The translations under genes were made by a program, and so were the position numbers. Below the pieces are notes generated by a model. It did not search any database, was not told where the DNA came from, and was given only the letters and a program-made list of their open reading frames with translations. A stretch of DNA of 64,000 bases from Cynocephalus volans (Eukaryota > Chordata > Mammalia > Dermoptera > Cynocephalidae), in assembly GCF_027409185.1 (NCBI RefSeq), contig NC_084463.1:51082907-51146906 (forward strand), given 5' to 3'. Shown one piece after another: positions 1 to 13,700 of the stretch. The first letter of the stretch is position 1. Each line of letters opens with the position of its first letter.

Positions 1-134
1 GTTTATTGCCTTTGCCACATGACAGTCAGCTCTGCGTGGCAGGTCAGTGTTGTTCACTAATGCATCCCCAGAGCTGGCACATAGTGTGTCCTCTACAAAT
101 GGTATCCTGAGTTTTATCTCAGCATAACTTATAT

Positions 135-745
135 AAAGTGCACTAATTTCTTTGTACAGCTCAATAAACTTTAGGTGAAGCTATCCCCATGTAACCAACA
201 CCTATCAACAAATAGAACACTCCCAGCTCCCCAGCCACAACAGACTACTCCCCAAAGTAGACCCTGTTCTGACTGCTCCCAGCATAAATTATCTTGCCTG
301 GTCTTTGACTTCACAGGGATGGAACTATGCATTATATATTCTTTGGGGTCTGTTCTCTTTCATTCAGCATGTCTGTAAGATCTAGCCATATTGTTGCATG
401 TAGCAGCAATTTGGTTTTTTGTCCTGCTGTATAGGATTTTGTTGTATGAACACCACAACTTATTTTTTCTTTTCCTCTTGTGGGTCATTTGGGTTATTTA
501 CAGTTTGGAGATACAATAAGTACATCTGCTGTAAACATTCTTATGTACATGGAACTGCTGGAACATAGGTAGGCCTGTGTTTGGCTTTAGTAGGTAATTC
601 AAAACAATTTTGCAAAATGGTTGTATCAACTTCCACTCCCACCAGCAGTGTGTGAGAGTCCCAATTCTCCATGTCCTTCCCAACACCCAATATCATCAGT
701 GTTCTTAAATTGTATATGTTCCATTCAACTCAAATAAATACTTGG
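135..745 (-). mobile_element. Old LINE-1 (L1M) 3' region, antisense
   Basis: T-rich text typical of the reverse complement of the L1M 3' region (TGCTGTATAGGATTTTGTTG, CTCCCACCAGCAGTGTGTGAG). It is truncated and heavily mutated. It lies within OBSCN intron 14. Confidence 0.8.
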
Positions 746-1018
746 TGATAGTGCTAGTTTCTGCATCTCTACTCATTTCTGCATCAGTAAGATGCCTTAC
801 TTTTAAAATTTTTAAAATTGTCCTTATTTTTTAGATTGGAAGGGTAATTTAAGTACATTAGAATTAAAATAAATATATTAATTAATTACTAATACAATTT
901 ACACAGTCACCATTATATGTCTTGCTGTCTGCATAATATAGTCAAATAAACACATTATGATGTTTAAAACACTGAAATGAATGTATATAGGATCTCAGAG
1001 ATTCCATGCTGCTGGTGC

Positions 1019-1300
1019 AGTCATTCATTCATTCATTCATTCATTCTCACCACTAATGTCCATGGAGGGCCTACTCTGTGGGGCGCTATGGTGGTATCTG
1101 GGATGCTGTCGTGAGTAACACAGACAGAGCACCTGTGCTCACAACCTGACATCTAACAGGGGAAGACAACAAATCTATAAACCATGAAGATGAATATATA
1201 ATGCTACAGTGAGTTTTCTATAAAGTAAGACAGGGGGACACGCTGGTAGGCAACTGAGATTCACTGGTCAGGGCAGACCTGGCTAAAGAGTGATGTTTAA
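1019..1300 (+). repeat. (ATTC)n microsatellite with an ancient repeat body
   Basis: Six TCAT/ATTC units at 1019-1046 run into text like the common mammalian repeat ATTTATTGAGC...GCCAGGCACTG (family not determined). 1300-2110 shows no gene and no repeat I can name. Confidence 0.6.
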
Positions 1301-2109
1301 GGGACACCCAGCCCTGATAAAAGCTGAGGGGAAACACTCTAATGGAGACAGGAGCCCTCCTTCAGGAACAGGCGTGAAGTGAGCAAGGAAGGTAACCAAC
1401 AGGTAAGCAAAGTCAGCTGAAGCTGAGAGGGTGCTGGAGAAAAGCCAGGGCAGTCTGAATGCAAGGAGGCCAGACCCTGAGAAGGGGAACAGCACAGAGA
1501 TGTGGGGCCAGCTCAGCACCTGCCTTCCCCTTAGAGCACTACTGCCACTGGATATGGCATGACAGGGAAAACCCAGGCAAAGAGCAAGGCACAGTGCTGC
1601 TGCTAAGAAACAGGGAAACCAGTGACGTGCTTGACATCTTGTGTTGGTAGATGAAATTTGAGACCAAGGGGCCAAGTCTCCAGTGAAATGGGACAGTGTA
1701 GAATTGAGCCCCGTACTCAGCCACTCTCCCTTCCAGATGTCTGATGAATTCTGAAGCTGCACAGGGCAGGAGGCTAAGAAGCCAAGCAGAAAAACTCTGA
1801 AAACTAGTTCAAACGTTTCAGCATCTTGCATTACTGAAGAGACAAATATGAGAGTTGACGGTTGGCTGAGGGAGGGCCCCCTGCCCACAGCTCAAGTCTC
1901 TGCAGGAATCCTTGGAGAACTATGCCCAGGATTGGTGGCAAACCAGAGTTGGACAACCCAGGTTAAACTGCAATGCAGCCTCAAGTCAGAACAGTCCCAG
2001 AATGGGTCCAAGTTCTTAGCAATCCCCTTCCCTTCTAGCAAAGGAAAGAGTGATCCTTTCTCTGGAATGAGATACCATTATCCACACTCAACAATTTTTT
2101 TTCTGATAC

Positions 2110-2900
2110 AATGTCTGAGAGTCCGTTGAAAATTCTCTGGTATGCCAAGAGAATATTAGAAAACCAAAAAAAAAAAAAAAAGGGCAACGTCAGATGATGC
2201 AATTATTACAGTTATCAAACCAAGGTACAGCCATGATTAAAATGTTTAAAAATATAAAAGGAAGAAAATTAATCAAAGATGAAAATTTTCACTACACAGA
2301 ATTTATAGAATCTACAAAAAAATTAATCTAATAGAAATTATAAAACGTGAAAACTCAAAAAATGAAAGTAAACACACTTCAAATGGGATTGACAGAAGAT
2401 TAGATATAGCAAAACAGAGGATTAGTGAATTGGAATAGAGTGAAAGAAAATATCCAGACTAAAGCAGAGAGAAAAAAAAATGATTAAGAAGCAGAGAGAA
2501 AGAGTCATATGACATGTGTGAGAAAATGTAAAAAGGTTAATAGAGTGTAACAGGAGTCCTGTAAGAGAAAGGAGATGGGACAAAATAGAGAAAGGCCAAG
2601 AATACTGATGAACGACAAAAACCCAAAATGTTCTACAATCCTAACCAGGATGAATACAAAGAAAAGCACACCAAGGTTCACCAAAGTAAAATTAATGAAA
2701 ATCAAAGTCAAAAAGAAAATCTTAAAAGCAACAGAATGAAAAAAAGATACATGACCCTTTCAGGAACCATAATGAATCTGACAGTCGATATTTCAAAAGA
2801 AAATATGGAAGCCAGAAGACAACAGAATAATGTCTTTAAAATGTTGGGGGAGGTGCAGTGGAGGGAAGGGGTTGCTAAACTATAATTTAATACCCAGAGA
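2110..2900 (+). mobile_element. LINE-1 (L1M/HAL1-like) internal fragment
   Basis: A-rich sense L1 text (AGCAAAACAGAGGATTAGTG, GAAAGGAGATGGGACAAAAT) with an A-run at 2165-2181. Reading frames are broken; no intact ORF remains. Confidence 0.75.
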
Positions 2901-2964
2901 AAATAGTTATAAGAGTTGAAGGCGAAATAAATATGTTTTCATACAAGGAAAAAAAAAAAAAAAA

Positions 2965-3057
2965 GGGCCAGCCTGTGGCTCACTTGGGAGAGCGTGGTGC
3001 TGACAACACCAAGTCAAGGGTTAAGATCCCCTTACTGGTCACCTTTAAAAAAAAATA
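2965..3057 (+). mobile_element. tRNA-Ile-like SINE, one unit
   Basis: Starts GGGCCAGCCTGTGGCTCACT and carries A-box- and B-box-like text (CAAGGGTTAAGATCCCCTTA), ending in an A-rich tail. It matches the right unit of the dimers found elsewhere in the window. Confidence 0.85.
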
Positions 3058-3164
3058 ATGAGAATGTGTGCCCGGGCATACATGCTAAAATAAATACTAA
3101 ACACAGAGATCTTCAAGGAGAAAAAAAAAGTCCCAGAATATGGGGCATAAATCCTGACTGCAAT

Positions 3165-3325
3165 TTTCTAGGTGTGCAAACTTTGGTAAGACACTGAACT
3201 TCTTTGTGCCTTATCTTAAAATAGGAATAATTGCAATTTCTCTTCCCAGAGTTATTGTAAAGATTGAGCAAGTAAAATGACAAGGAGCACTTCACAAAAG
3301 CCAGTCCCTCAGCATGTAGTTAATA
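3165..3325 (+). mobile_element. MIR SINE fragment
   Basis: Core text like MIR: GACACTGAACTTCTTTGTGC followed by AAAATAGGAATAATTGCA and AGTTATTGTAAAGATTGAG. It ends about 120 bp from OBSCN exon 14. Confidence 0.7.
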
Positions 3326-3441
3326 CCTGCCAGCTGTTGTCATACAGGAAGATGTGTGAGAACACAGGCCACTAGGCAGCACCGCCGCAAACACCCTACT
3401 AATTATCCTAAGGAACATACTAAAGACCTTAAGAAGCCCAC

Positions 3442-3717
3442 CAGTGATGTCCAGGTGGAAGGAGACCCTCTGGCCCCTAGCCTCACAACTGTACTCCCCA
3501 GTGTCTGCCTTCCCCGCCTGCTGCACCATCAGCTGTCGCCTACAGCCCGTGGCCTCCATGCACACCTTCAAGCTCAAGCTCAGTTTCTTCCCATCTTTGT
3601 ACCATGCCACCTCCGTCTGGGCCTGGGCCACCTCGCAGCTCAGCGAGGCACTGGCCCCCACCTCGGCCTTAACCTTGCTGTGTGCAGGCTGCTGCTTTGC
3701 AAATACCACCTTGGGCT
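3442..3717 (-). CDS. OBSCN: OBSCN exon 14: tandem-type Ig module 6
   Basis: A 276-bp phase 1-1 exon: [77 protein letters not shown]. The acceptor is CCGCAG|AG at 3718 and the donor ACTG|GTGGGC at 3441. It is the last exon seen; at least one further phase-1 exon must lie left of the window. Confidence 0.95.
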
Positions 3718-6700
3718 CTGCGGACAGACACGGGGGAACACATGGTCAGAGGCTCTGCCCAGGTGAGGTTTCCAACTCCTGGTTCCTCACTAACAGGCTC
3801 TGGATCCCAGGCAACCATGGGTCCTGCCACGGGATCCTCTGTGGTCTGGGTGCTAAGGCATGCTTTTCTTACCAACAGGGGTGCAAAGCTTGACCCCTCC
3901 TGGGTCAGTTTGGATCAATGAGAGAGTTGAGTGCCAGGCAAGGCCAGCAGGAGGGAGCTGAGTGTTGGGTGGGACCATCAGAAGAGAAAAGGATGAGCTG
4001 TGTGGGACCTCCTTTCCCCATGCTCAGTGACAGGGTGGACAGGGAAGGACGTGAGGAGGGAAGGACAGATGCACAGACAATGATCACTAAGAGACCAAGC
4101 ATGGGCTTGCAGAGCTCTAGGGCCTGGCAATAGGGACTGTGTGGGCAGAGGGGAGCCTCTGGCACCTGCAGGACATGATCTCCTGTCACTGGATGTTCCC
4201 TTCCCACAGCCCCCATACACACCACAGAGGGTCATCAGATCAGAACTAAGAACACCTATGGTCATCACCCATCTGTCACCATTACCCTCTGCTCATCCCT
4301 CACCAGGAAACAAACCACGACTGGCTCAGCCACACCAGGACACACACTGAGGTGAGCTCAGCCCGTCGACCTGCTCTGGTCTTGCAAAACAACACCGCAA
4401 ATATGGAAGCTGCTGGGCAGAGTTTGGGGCACTGCATCTGAAGCCCACAGACAGGGAGGATGCCAGGGTCCAACAGCACCTTGGACTGCTTAAATGAGTC
4501 TCAGAATTTCAACCTGATGCTCAGGCCCCCCCCGCTCCATTCTGCCCACCTCTGGCACCCACCTGTGACATCCAGGCAGAAGGAGACCCTCTGGCCCCCG
4601 GCCTTGCAGCAGTACTCCCCAGTGTCCGCCTTCCCTGCCTGCTGCACCACCAGCCGCCGCGTGCAGCCCGTGGCCTCCATGCGGACCTTCGAGCTTGAGC
4701 TCAGTTTCTTCCCATCCTTGTACCATGCCACCTCCGTCTGGGCCTGGGCGACCTCGCAGCTCAGCGTGGCACTGGCCCCTGCCTCAGCCTTCACCTCGCT
4801 GTGTGCTGGCTGATCCTTGGTGAACACGACCTTGGGTTCTGGAATGCGGAGAGACACACAGAGTCAGAGATAGACAATTGCTAGAACGAATGAGAGCACA
4901 CCTGCCTGACCTCAAAACTCTGATGCCCCAGCCATAAGACTGCCTTCCCTGGCTTTCTCAACACAGAGAACATCCCACTTAAAAGAAGCATAAAGCAGAG
5001 AACACATTAGTTCTCGGAATCTGTAGCCTCCCGGTTCAATAACTTTCAGGTTGGTGTGTTACAATTCAGACCCTGATATCTGTTTACCAACTGTGATCCC
5101 ATAATTATACAAACAAAGAGAGGTACAATTTGTGGCCTGCACATCAAAGCGCAGGCATTTTCAGTGATATTTCTTAGGTGATGTCAGCAGAACCGGCAAT
5201 ATCCCTCAGTCACATGAAGGACACCTAGTGCAGCCTACAACTTCTAGCGGGCCAGTCACCACTGGTGTGATCAATTCCTTGGCCTGGTGACTGGATGCTT
5301 TTTATTCACTTACTCTATTTCTTCACCTCACATTATAGTCATGCACCTCAGAAGAACATTTAGGTCAACAACAGACCACATATACCATGGTGGTCCCATA
5401 ATGGAGCTGAAAAATTCCTATTGCCTAGTGACACTGTAGCCCTCTGAATGTCATAGTGCAATGCGTTACTCATGGAGAGCAACAAGCTATACCATGTGGC
5501 CTAGGCATGTCATAGGCTACACCGCCTAGGTTTGTGTAAGTACACTCTATGCTTTCACACAATGACGAAATCACCTACCTAAAGATGCATTTCTCAGAAC
5601 ATATCCCAATTAAGTGATCCACAAGTGTACTGTTATTCTACTTTATATGTTCATTACTAAACATATCCATGGGTAATTCTTTCAACAAGGTTTTGTGAAT
5701 GGTAAACTCTCTGTCTCCTTCCTGAAAATGTCTTTATTTCACCCTCACTTTTGAATGATCATTTAGCTGGGTATAGAATTGTAGGCCAACAGTCATTTTC
5801 CCCTGGTACTTTGGAGATTACACCATCATTTTCTGTGCTTCTCATTGCTATTGACACATTTCTCATTGCTATTGACACAGGAAGGATTAACTATTCTTCT
5901 ATTAATCTCTCTCTCTCTCTCTCTCTGATATTTTTTAAGATCTTTTGGGTTTTGGCCTTCTGCAATTCACTTTGATGTGTCTAGCTGGGAATTTTTTTTT
6001 TTTTTTTTTTACACTTGCCATTATTCCTTGTGAGCCCTGAATGCTAGGATTCATGTCATTTGTTATTTCTAAAAATCTTCTGCATGTCTTTCATATAGCA
6101 TCTTTCTCATTCTCTCTAGTTTCTCCTAGAAATCCCTTTAGACACGTTGGAACTTCTGCTTCCATCCTCCATGTCTATCAGTATCTGTTACTCTTTTTTA
6201 TAAATTTTTTTATCATTACACGATATAAACATTTTTTGTGACCCTTTAACTATTTCTCCCTAACCTTCCTTTCCCCTCCACCATTCCTACCTCTGGTAGC
6301 TTCAGTTCATTTCTCTCCTTCTGAAAGTTCAAGGAATTATTGTGATTGTTGCATCCTTCTTCTTCCCTTTTTCTTTTTTCCAGCTCCCCCTTATGACCGA
6401 GGACATGCAGTATTTCTCTTTCTACACTTGGCTTATTTCACTTGACATAATTTTCTCTAAGTTTGTCCTTGTTGTTGTGAATGGCAGAATTTCATTCTTT
6501 TTTATGGCAAAATATCTCTTTTCTCTCTTTGTGATTCATTCTGAGTAACTTCCTCAGGTCTATGTTCCAATTTAGTAATTCTCTCTTCAGCTATGTCTTA
6601 TTTACTGTTTATCCCTCCACTAAATTATTAATTACAAATATTATGTTTTCCAATTCCAGAAATTCCATTTGGTTCTTCAGATTCACCTGTTCTTTTTTCT

Positions 6701-7717
6701 GGTATTTTACTTTTTTCTTTTATTTTCAAATCTTCCACATATCTCTTTAGTCATTTTCCATCTGCTTATTTTATACTCTCTTTCAGATTGTTGCTATATC
6801 ATCTGAAGTTCCTGGTGGGTCTAATCCTGCTTTTTTTTTTTTTTTTTTTGACCTTCTGACTCTCATTTATATTGGGTTATTTCTCTTGGCTTAGAAACAT
6901 CTTCTATTGTGAGCTCATTGTTATCACAGCTTTATTCTATGGTAATTAAGTATGGCTCTGGTGGTAGGGATATCCCTCATTAGTGCAGTGTTTTACACTT
7001 ACTCCTGCCAAACGTTCCCAAAACATCACTGGCTTGGGATCTATTTTTAGGTTAATTTCTTACTCTAGGAGTATTATTCAAACTCCAATCCCATGTGAGA
7101 AATAAGTTTCCATTGCTTACGGGAAACTTTTCCCACCTGAGCCAAGGCAGGCACATGGGCTTCCTTGTCATCCACATGAGCTGTGGGCAGATTGTTTTAC
7201 TAGCTCATCTTTTCCCTAACAGTATGGTTCTACAAGGGTCCCAGCTTTATACACAGGTGTCAGTACCACTTCCAACCCCTCTCAAGCATAAGTACCCACT
7301 GCCTATCTGCAAGCTGGTATAGATCAGGCCCAGGTCTCTAGAACCACAAAGCCCACTACAACAACTGTACACCAATTCATCACTTATTTCTTTAGTTTTC
7401 CATTCCCTCTTCATTTCTACCACCTGGTAATTTCCTCCCCCTCCCCTTGCAAGTTTAGATATTAACTTAACCTCACTTTGTTCCATTCTGCCAAGCACAT
7501 TTAGATGTTTACAATACAAAAATAAACTGGGATTTTCCACACTACAAAAGTCCACAGTACTGTTGGAACCAGAAATCCAGACTGGCTGATTTTAACTCTA
7601 CTCTTCTACCTTAAATTATTTAACTTCATCTACCAGAAACTTTCTGCTTTGGAAACACCTCTCTGATATCCCAATAGAAGTCAGCAGAAACTCTGAACAG
7701 GATTGTTTTTAATCTTT

Positions 7718-7755
<38 letters not shown>

Positions 7756-10700
7756 TGCAAAATACAAACAGTTCTATCTTTATGTCCTAAGTTTATTTCC
7801 CATGAAGGAAATGATGAAGCATTCAGCTGCCTGTCTTTCCCTTGCTCATCCTCAGTGAAGGTGGTGAACATGCTAGGACAGTCAGGTTACCAGCAGCAGA
7901 AGGTGACAAGACTCTAACAATCTAGATCAGCACACAGCAGTTGACAGGGGGCCTCAAGGGGCCACAGTTGGCCTTTTCTCCATAGGGTTTTCTCCACTCC
8001 TCTCTCTCTTGCCCCTTGAAGCCAGGCTTTGAAAAACAGCCACAGACACCAGCTGTGTCAGCTGCCTTGCCTCTGGTCCACTCATCAGTCACTGACCCCT
8101 TGCCCCTGCTAGGGTGTGTGTATGTATGTGTGCATGAGTGTAGGTGTGTAAGTGTGGGTTGTGTATGTATGTGTGTATGTGTGGGGGTGAGGTGTGCATG
8201 TATTTATGCGTGTATGCATGTGTATACATGCATTATTGTACACATGTAAGTGTGCAAGTTTGTATATATGCACGTGTGTATGCACGTGTACGAACATGTG
8301 TATGTATGTGTGTGTGTATACATGTGAGCATGTGTTGGGGGGCATCTATGTATGTATGTGTGTATGTGTATGTGAGTATACATGTGTTTAAATGTGTGTG
8401 TATGTGTGTGCAAGTGTGGAGGTGGGTGTGCACCTGTGTAAGTACATGTGTCTTGTATGTATGTGCACGTGTATGTGTGTGTGTAAGTGTGCATATATTC
8501 ATGTCAATGCATTGTGCATGTGTATATATGTATATGTGTATATGTTTGTAAGTATATGTATATAATGCCTTTTTGTATGTGTTAAGTATGTATGGGGAGG
8601 TGTGCATGCATATATGTGTGTCAAGTGTGTGTAAGTGTGTGTGTGTTCAGGTGACCACCTGCCAGTGTCTACACTAGGGGAAGAAGCACACAGGAGCTTC
8701 AGTGGCTCCTCTAACCCCATGGCTGAGTCCTCACCATCAGGTTCCCAGCTACACAGTGGGAACCAGATGGTAAGGTTCATTTGCCTGAATGGTTATATAT
8801 ATCACAGCAAGGATGCTGTGGATTTGTCCCACATACGAAATGCCAATGTTTGGGTTCATTTGCATAGTTACAAAAATAAACTGGCATTTTTATAAAAGCA
8901 TCTAGGCAGGCTCCACTTCCACAGGCATAGACCCCACCCCATCTCACCCACTGAATGCAGCCATGAAGTCACAGAGCATTTATCTAAAAACTCTGGAAGT
9001 AAAGAGTAGCAGGTGGATTTGGGAGGGAAAACCAAATTCAAAGTCCCACCAAACCAGAAGTGAGTTTACCTTTTATCCTGTGACCTACATGCAGGGCAGC
9101 CCAAAACCAGAAGGTGGCAATTGTGCAGACAGAGTGGGCTCCTGATGAATCATGCAGCCCTTACTCAAGGTGTAAAAAGGGGACCCCCCCAAATGTTCAG
9201 AGAGGGCAGAGGACACCCTCATTCTCTCACATCCCAGATCATGCAGGTTGCAGACAACTAAAATGCTGAGGGTAAGAAGCTTTCCTCTCCAACCACAGGA
9301 ACTCTGATCCTGAGAGAGGAATAAGCACTGTGGATTCTTTTTTCTCTTTCTGTCCTCCCAGCTCTTGGCTCTGTGCACACACAGGCACAGTGGTGGAAAG
9401 CAGGTATCAGGGAAGCATACATAGAGTTCTGGTTTTCTGTCTGTAGAAATGAGAAGGAAGGGCCGGCCCGTGGCTCGCTCAGGAGAGTGTGGTGCTGATA
9501 ACACCAAGGCCATGGGTTCGGATCCTATATAGGGATGGCCGGTTGTCTCACTTGCTGAGCATGGTGCTGACAACACCAAGGCAAGGGTTGAGATACCCTT
9601 ACCAGTCATCTTTAAAAAAAAAAAAAGAAAGAAAGAAAGAAATGAGAAGGAAGCCCCAGGAAAGGAGAAAGTCCTAGAGAGACTGTCAAGAGGGAGAAGC
9701 TCAGAAGGTGATGACATAAAGTTGTTCACAAACTCCAGGGCCTCCCCTCAAACCACAGGTAGAAGGATCCAACCCTAATCAGCATTCTGAGGACTTTGGG
9801 CACTAAACTAGGGAACAGGCCATTGTCCAGGTCCTCACGGACCACCAGGTGGTGCACACACAGGACAGATCCAGACAGCACTGCAAAGTCTTGCAGACAA
9901 CAATCCACAGAAGGCGGGAAGGAACCTACAGTCAAGTTGATTTTGAGCTCAAAATAAAATTAACATCTCCCATAGGATGTAAAGAAGACCCAGAGTCTCA
10001 TAACATAGTGTTCAAAACACCCAGGATACAATCCAAAATTACTTGGCATATGAAGAACCAGGAAGCTCTCAATCAGCATGCACATGAAAAGACCACCAAC
10101 AGATACCAAGGTCATGATGACACAGGTATTGGAATTATCTGATAGTGACTTTAAAGCAGCTATTCAAAGCATGCTCCAACAAGTAAAAGCAAATATTCTT
10201 GAAAGGAAAGGAAAAAAAATGTTTTTAAGTTGCAGCAAAGAAAGAGATGAAAGAAAGAAGAACCAAGTGGATAAATATAATAATTAACTCACTGAATGGT
10301 CTCAATAGCAGAATATGGATAACAGAAGAGTGAAATTGAAGACAGATCAATAGAAATTATCCAATCTAAACCACAGTGAAAAAAGGAATTTCTTTTTAAA
10401 TTAAAAGAGCCATGGAGACCAAAAGATCGAACATTGGAATCATTAATAAAAGATCTAACATTGGAGTCATTAATGCTAGAAGGAGAGAAAGAAGTACAGT
10501 TCAGAAAAAAAAATTTTTTTGGAAGAAATAATTATTGAAAACTTCCCAAATTTGTTAAAACACATAAATCAAATTAAAAGAGCTTGGCAAACCACAAACA
10601 GAATAAACCCAAAGAAATCCACATCTAGACATTTTAAAACTTCTGAAAATTAAAGACAAAGAAAAAATCTTGAAAGGAGTCAGAGAATAATAACACATTA

Positions 10701-13700
10701 TTCGTAGGGGAACAATGTGAATAACTGGATATCTCACAATGTATGTACAGATCTAGTCATCACATTGTACAGCTTGAATATATTCAATCTCTGTCAATTA
10801 AGCATTTTTTTTTAATCATGGAGGACAGAAGGAAGTGGGACATTTTTTCAAGTTCTGAAAAAAAAGAACCATCAACTCAGAATTCTACATCCACCAAAAA
10901 TATCCTTCAGGAATGAAGGTGAAATAAAGACATTCTGAATAAAGGAAAACTAAGAAAATTCTTTGACAGCAAACCTGCTCTAAAAGAATTGCTAACGGGC
11001 TGGCCCGTGGCTCACTTGGGAGAGCATGGTAGTTGGAATCCCCCTTACTGGGCATCTTTTTAAATAAATTAATTAATTAAATGAATTAAATAAATAAAAG
11101 AATTGCTAAAGGAAGTTTTTCAGACAGAAAGGAAATGATAAACCAGGGAAATTCAGGACATTAGGAATGAGGGAAGAACAACAGAAATATCTGGATAAGT
11201 AAAATAGACTATGCTTCTCCTCTTGAGTTCCTTAACATAGGTTTGACAGCAAAAAGCAAAACTTATCACATTGTCTGATGAGGTTTTCAAGGACTGCAGA
11301 GGTACCGTATAAGAAAATTAATCATTTAAAGTTGGGAGAATGAAGGGGACTCAATGATGGTAAGATTTCTATATTCCAATGGAAGTGGTAAAATACCGAT
11401 CTTAAGTAGATGAATAAGAGTTAAGTATGTTAACTGCATCCTTAGGTGACAAAAAATAATCACAATAGATAAATTAAAATAGAATACTAAAAAACCCAAC
11501 ACAAGCAGGGAAGGTGAAACAAGAACCAAAAAAGAGGGGGGCGGGGACAGAAAAAAATAACAGAATAGTAGAGCTGAATCAAAACATGTCAATTATTGCA
11601 TTAAATGAAAACGGCTTAAATATGTCTATTATGAGTCAGAGAATGTCCCATGGACAGCTACATGCTATACATGAGAAACTCACTTCAAATATAACGATAC
11701 TCATATAGGTAGGCTAAAAGCAAAAGAATGGCAAAATACATATAATGCAAACATTAATGTAACAAACCCGGGGTATTTATGCTAATATCAAACAAAGTAG
11801 ATTTCAGAATAAAGAACATTACCAGGCATAAAGAGGGACATTACACAAAGATAAAGGGGCCAATTTACAAAGAAGACCAAACCTAAATGAGTAAGCACCT
11901 CACAAAAGAACTTCAAAATACATACAGCAAAAATCCACAGAAATGAAAGTAAAAATGGACAAATCTACAAGTATAGCTGAGGATTTCAACACTCTTCTCA
12001 CAATAATTGATAGAACTGATAGACTGAAAAGCATCAAGGATACAGAAGAACTGAACCATGAACCATCATGACCTAACTGACATTTGTAGGACACGTCACC
12101 CCAAAACAGCAGAACACACATTCCTTTCCAGCACTCGTGGAACATTCACCCACATAGGCCATATTCCAGTTCATAAAACAAATTCTAACAATTTTTTTAA
12201 AAATTGAAATAATACAAACTATGTTCTCTGACAAAAATGGAATTAGACTAGAAATCAATAACAGAAAGTAACAATAAAATCTCTAAACACTTGGAAATTA
12301 AACAACACACTTTTAAATAATCTAGAAGTCACAGAAGTGGTCCCAAGGAAAATTAGAAATTATTTTCAACTGGGAAGGCAGGAACAATAAAACTACAACA
12401 TGTCAAAATTTGTGTGATAAAGCTAAAGAAAATTTATGGTGTTAAATGTTTATACTAGAAAAGAAGAAATATCTCAATCAGCCAACTAAGATTCTAACTA
12501 AAGAAATTAGACAAAGCAAAATAAACCCAGCACAAGGAGAAGGAAGAAAATAATAAAAATAAAAGCAGAAATCAATGACACTTAAAAAAAAAAGAAAAAT
12601 TAATAAAACCTACAGCTGGTTGCTTGAAAGAGCAATAAAATTGATAAACCTCTAGCAAGACAAAAAGAGAGAAGACACAAATTAATACTTTCAGTACTGA
12701 AACAAGAGTATCACTACAGAACCTGCAGACATTAAAATGGTAGTAAGGGAATACCACCACAAAAAACTCTATATAAGTAAATTAAATAAGTCTAATGAAA
12801 CAAATCGATTCCTTAAAAACCACAAATTACCAAAACTCACCCAAGCTGAAATAGATAATTTGTGTCACTCCATAACTAAATTGTCTTTATAATTTGAACC
12901 TTCCAAAAAAGAAATCTGTAGGCCCAGATGGCTTCACTTACTTAGTCAGTGAAATAACTAAAAAAGAAATTAAAGAAGGAATTGAGATAACATCAATTCT
13001 ACACAATCTCTTTCAGAAAACAGAGAAAGGAACACTTTCCATTTTGTAGGTTAGCATAACCCTGATACCAAAGCCAAAGAGAGTATAAGAAAAGTACAAA
13101 CCAAAATCCCTCACTAACATAAATATAAAAATACTAAACAATATATTAGCATACTGAATCCAGTAATATGTAAAAAGAATAACATGACACAAAAAATGGG
13201 TTTAATTCTGGGAATACAAGGCTGGTTTAATATTCAAAAATCACTCATACAGATGTCACCAAAAATAGCAAAATAATAACTTCTGAAAAGTCTCTCCTCC
13301 ACAAAAAAGCAATGAAAGCACCAGCAAAAAAAATTTTGGAATCAACTTTTTCAGAACTTGGAAATTAATAAAAGGTTTGCAGCAATCTGGGGAGCATATA
13401 TTCAAGAAAAACAGTTAAATCTCAGTAAGAACAACAAGATCTGTAGTATTTTAACCTGCCCAGTTTTCACACCTACTTCCTCCTGGCTCTAAGGTAGCCT
13501 TTAAAACCCATAGTTCACAATCATGATGAAAACCAGCACCCTGGCAGCCACCAGAGAGGGTAGTATGGGCTAGAGCACTTTCAAAACCCCATTCCTAAGA
13601 AAACTGTCACTGTTTTACATGTTTAGTGGCTCCCTGGAAAACTACACACACAAAACTGTCTTTATTTGGCCTGAATGGAACTTCGCCCAGTCAACAGCAT

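Noticed and set aside
1283..1888. 201-residue minus-strand frame
   Set aside because: No domain, signal or splice context; it lies in intron 14 of OBSCN and is probably chance.
8016..8780. Cys- or His/Thr-rich open frames on both strands
   Set aside because: Translation of the TG/TATG simple repeat, not a cysteine-rich protein.
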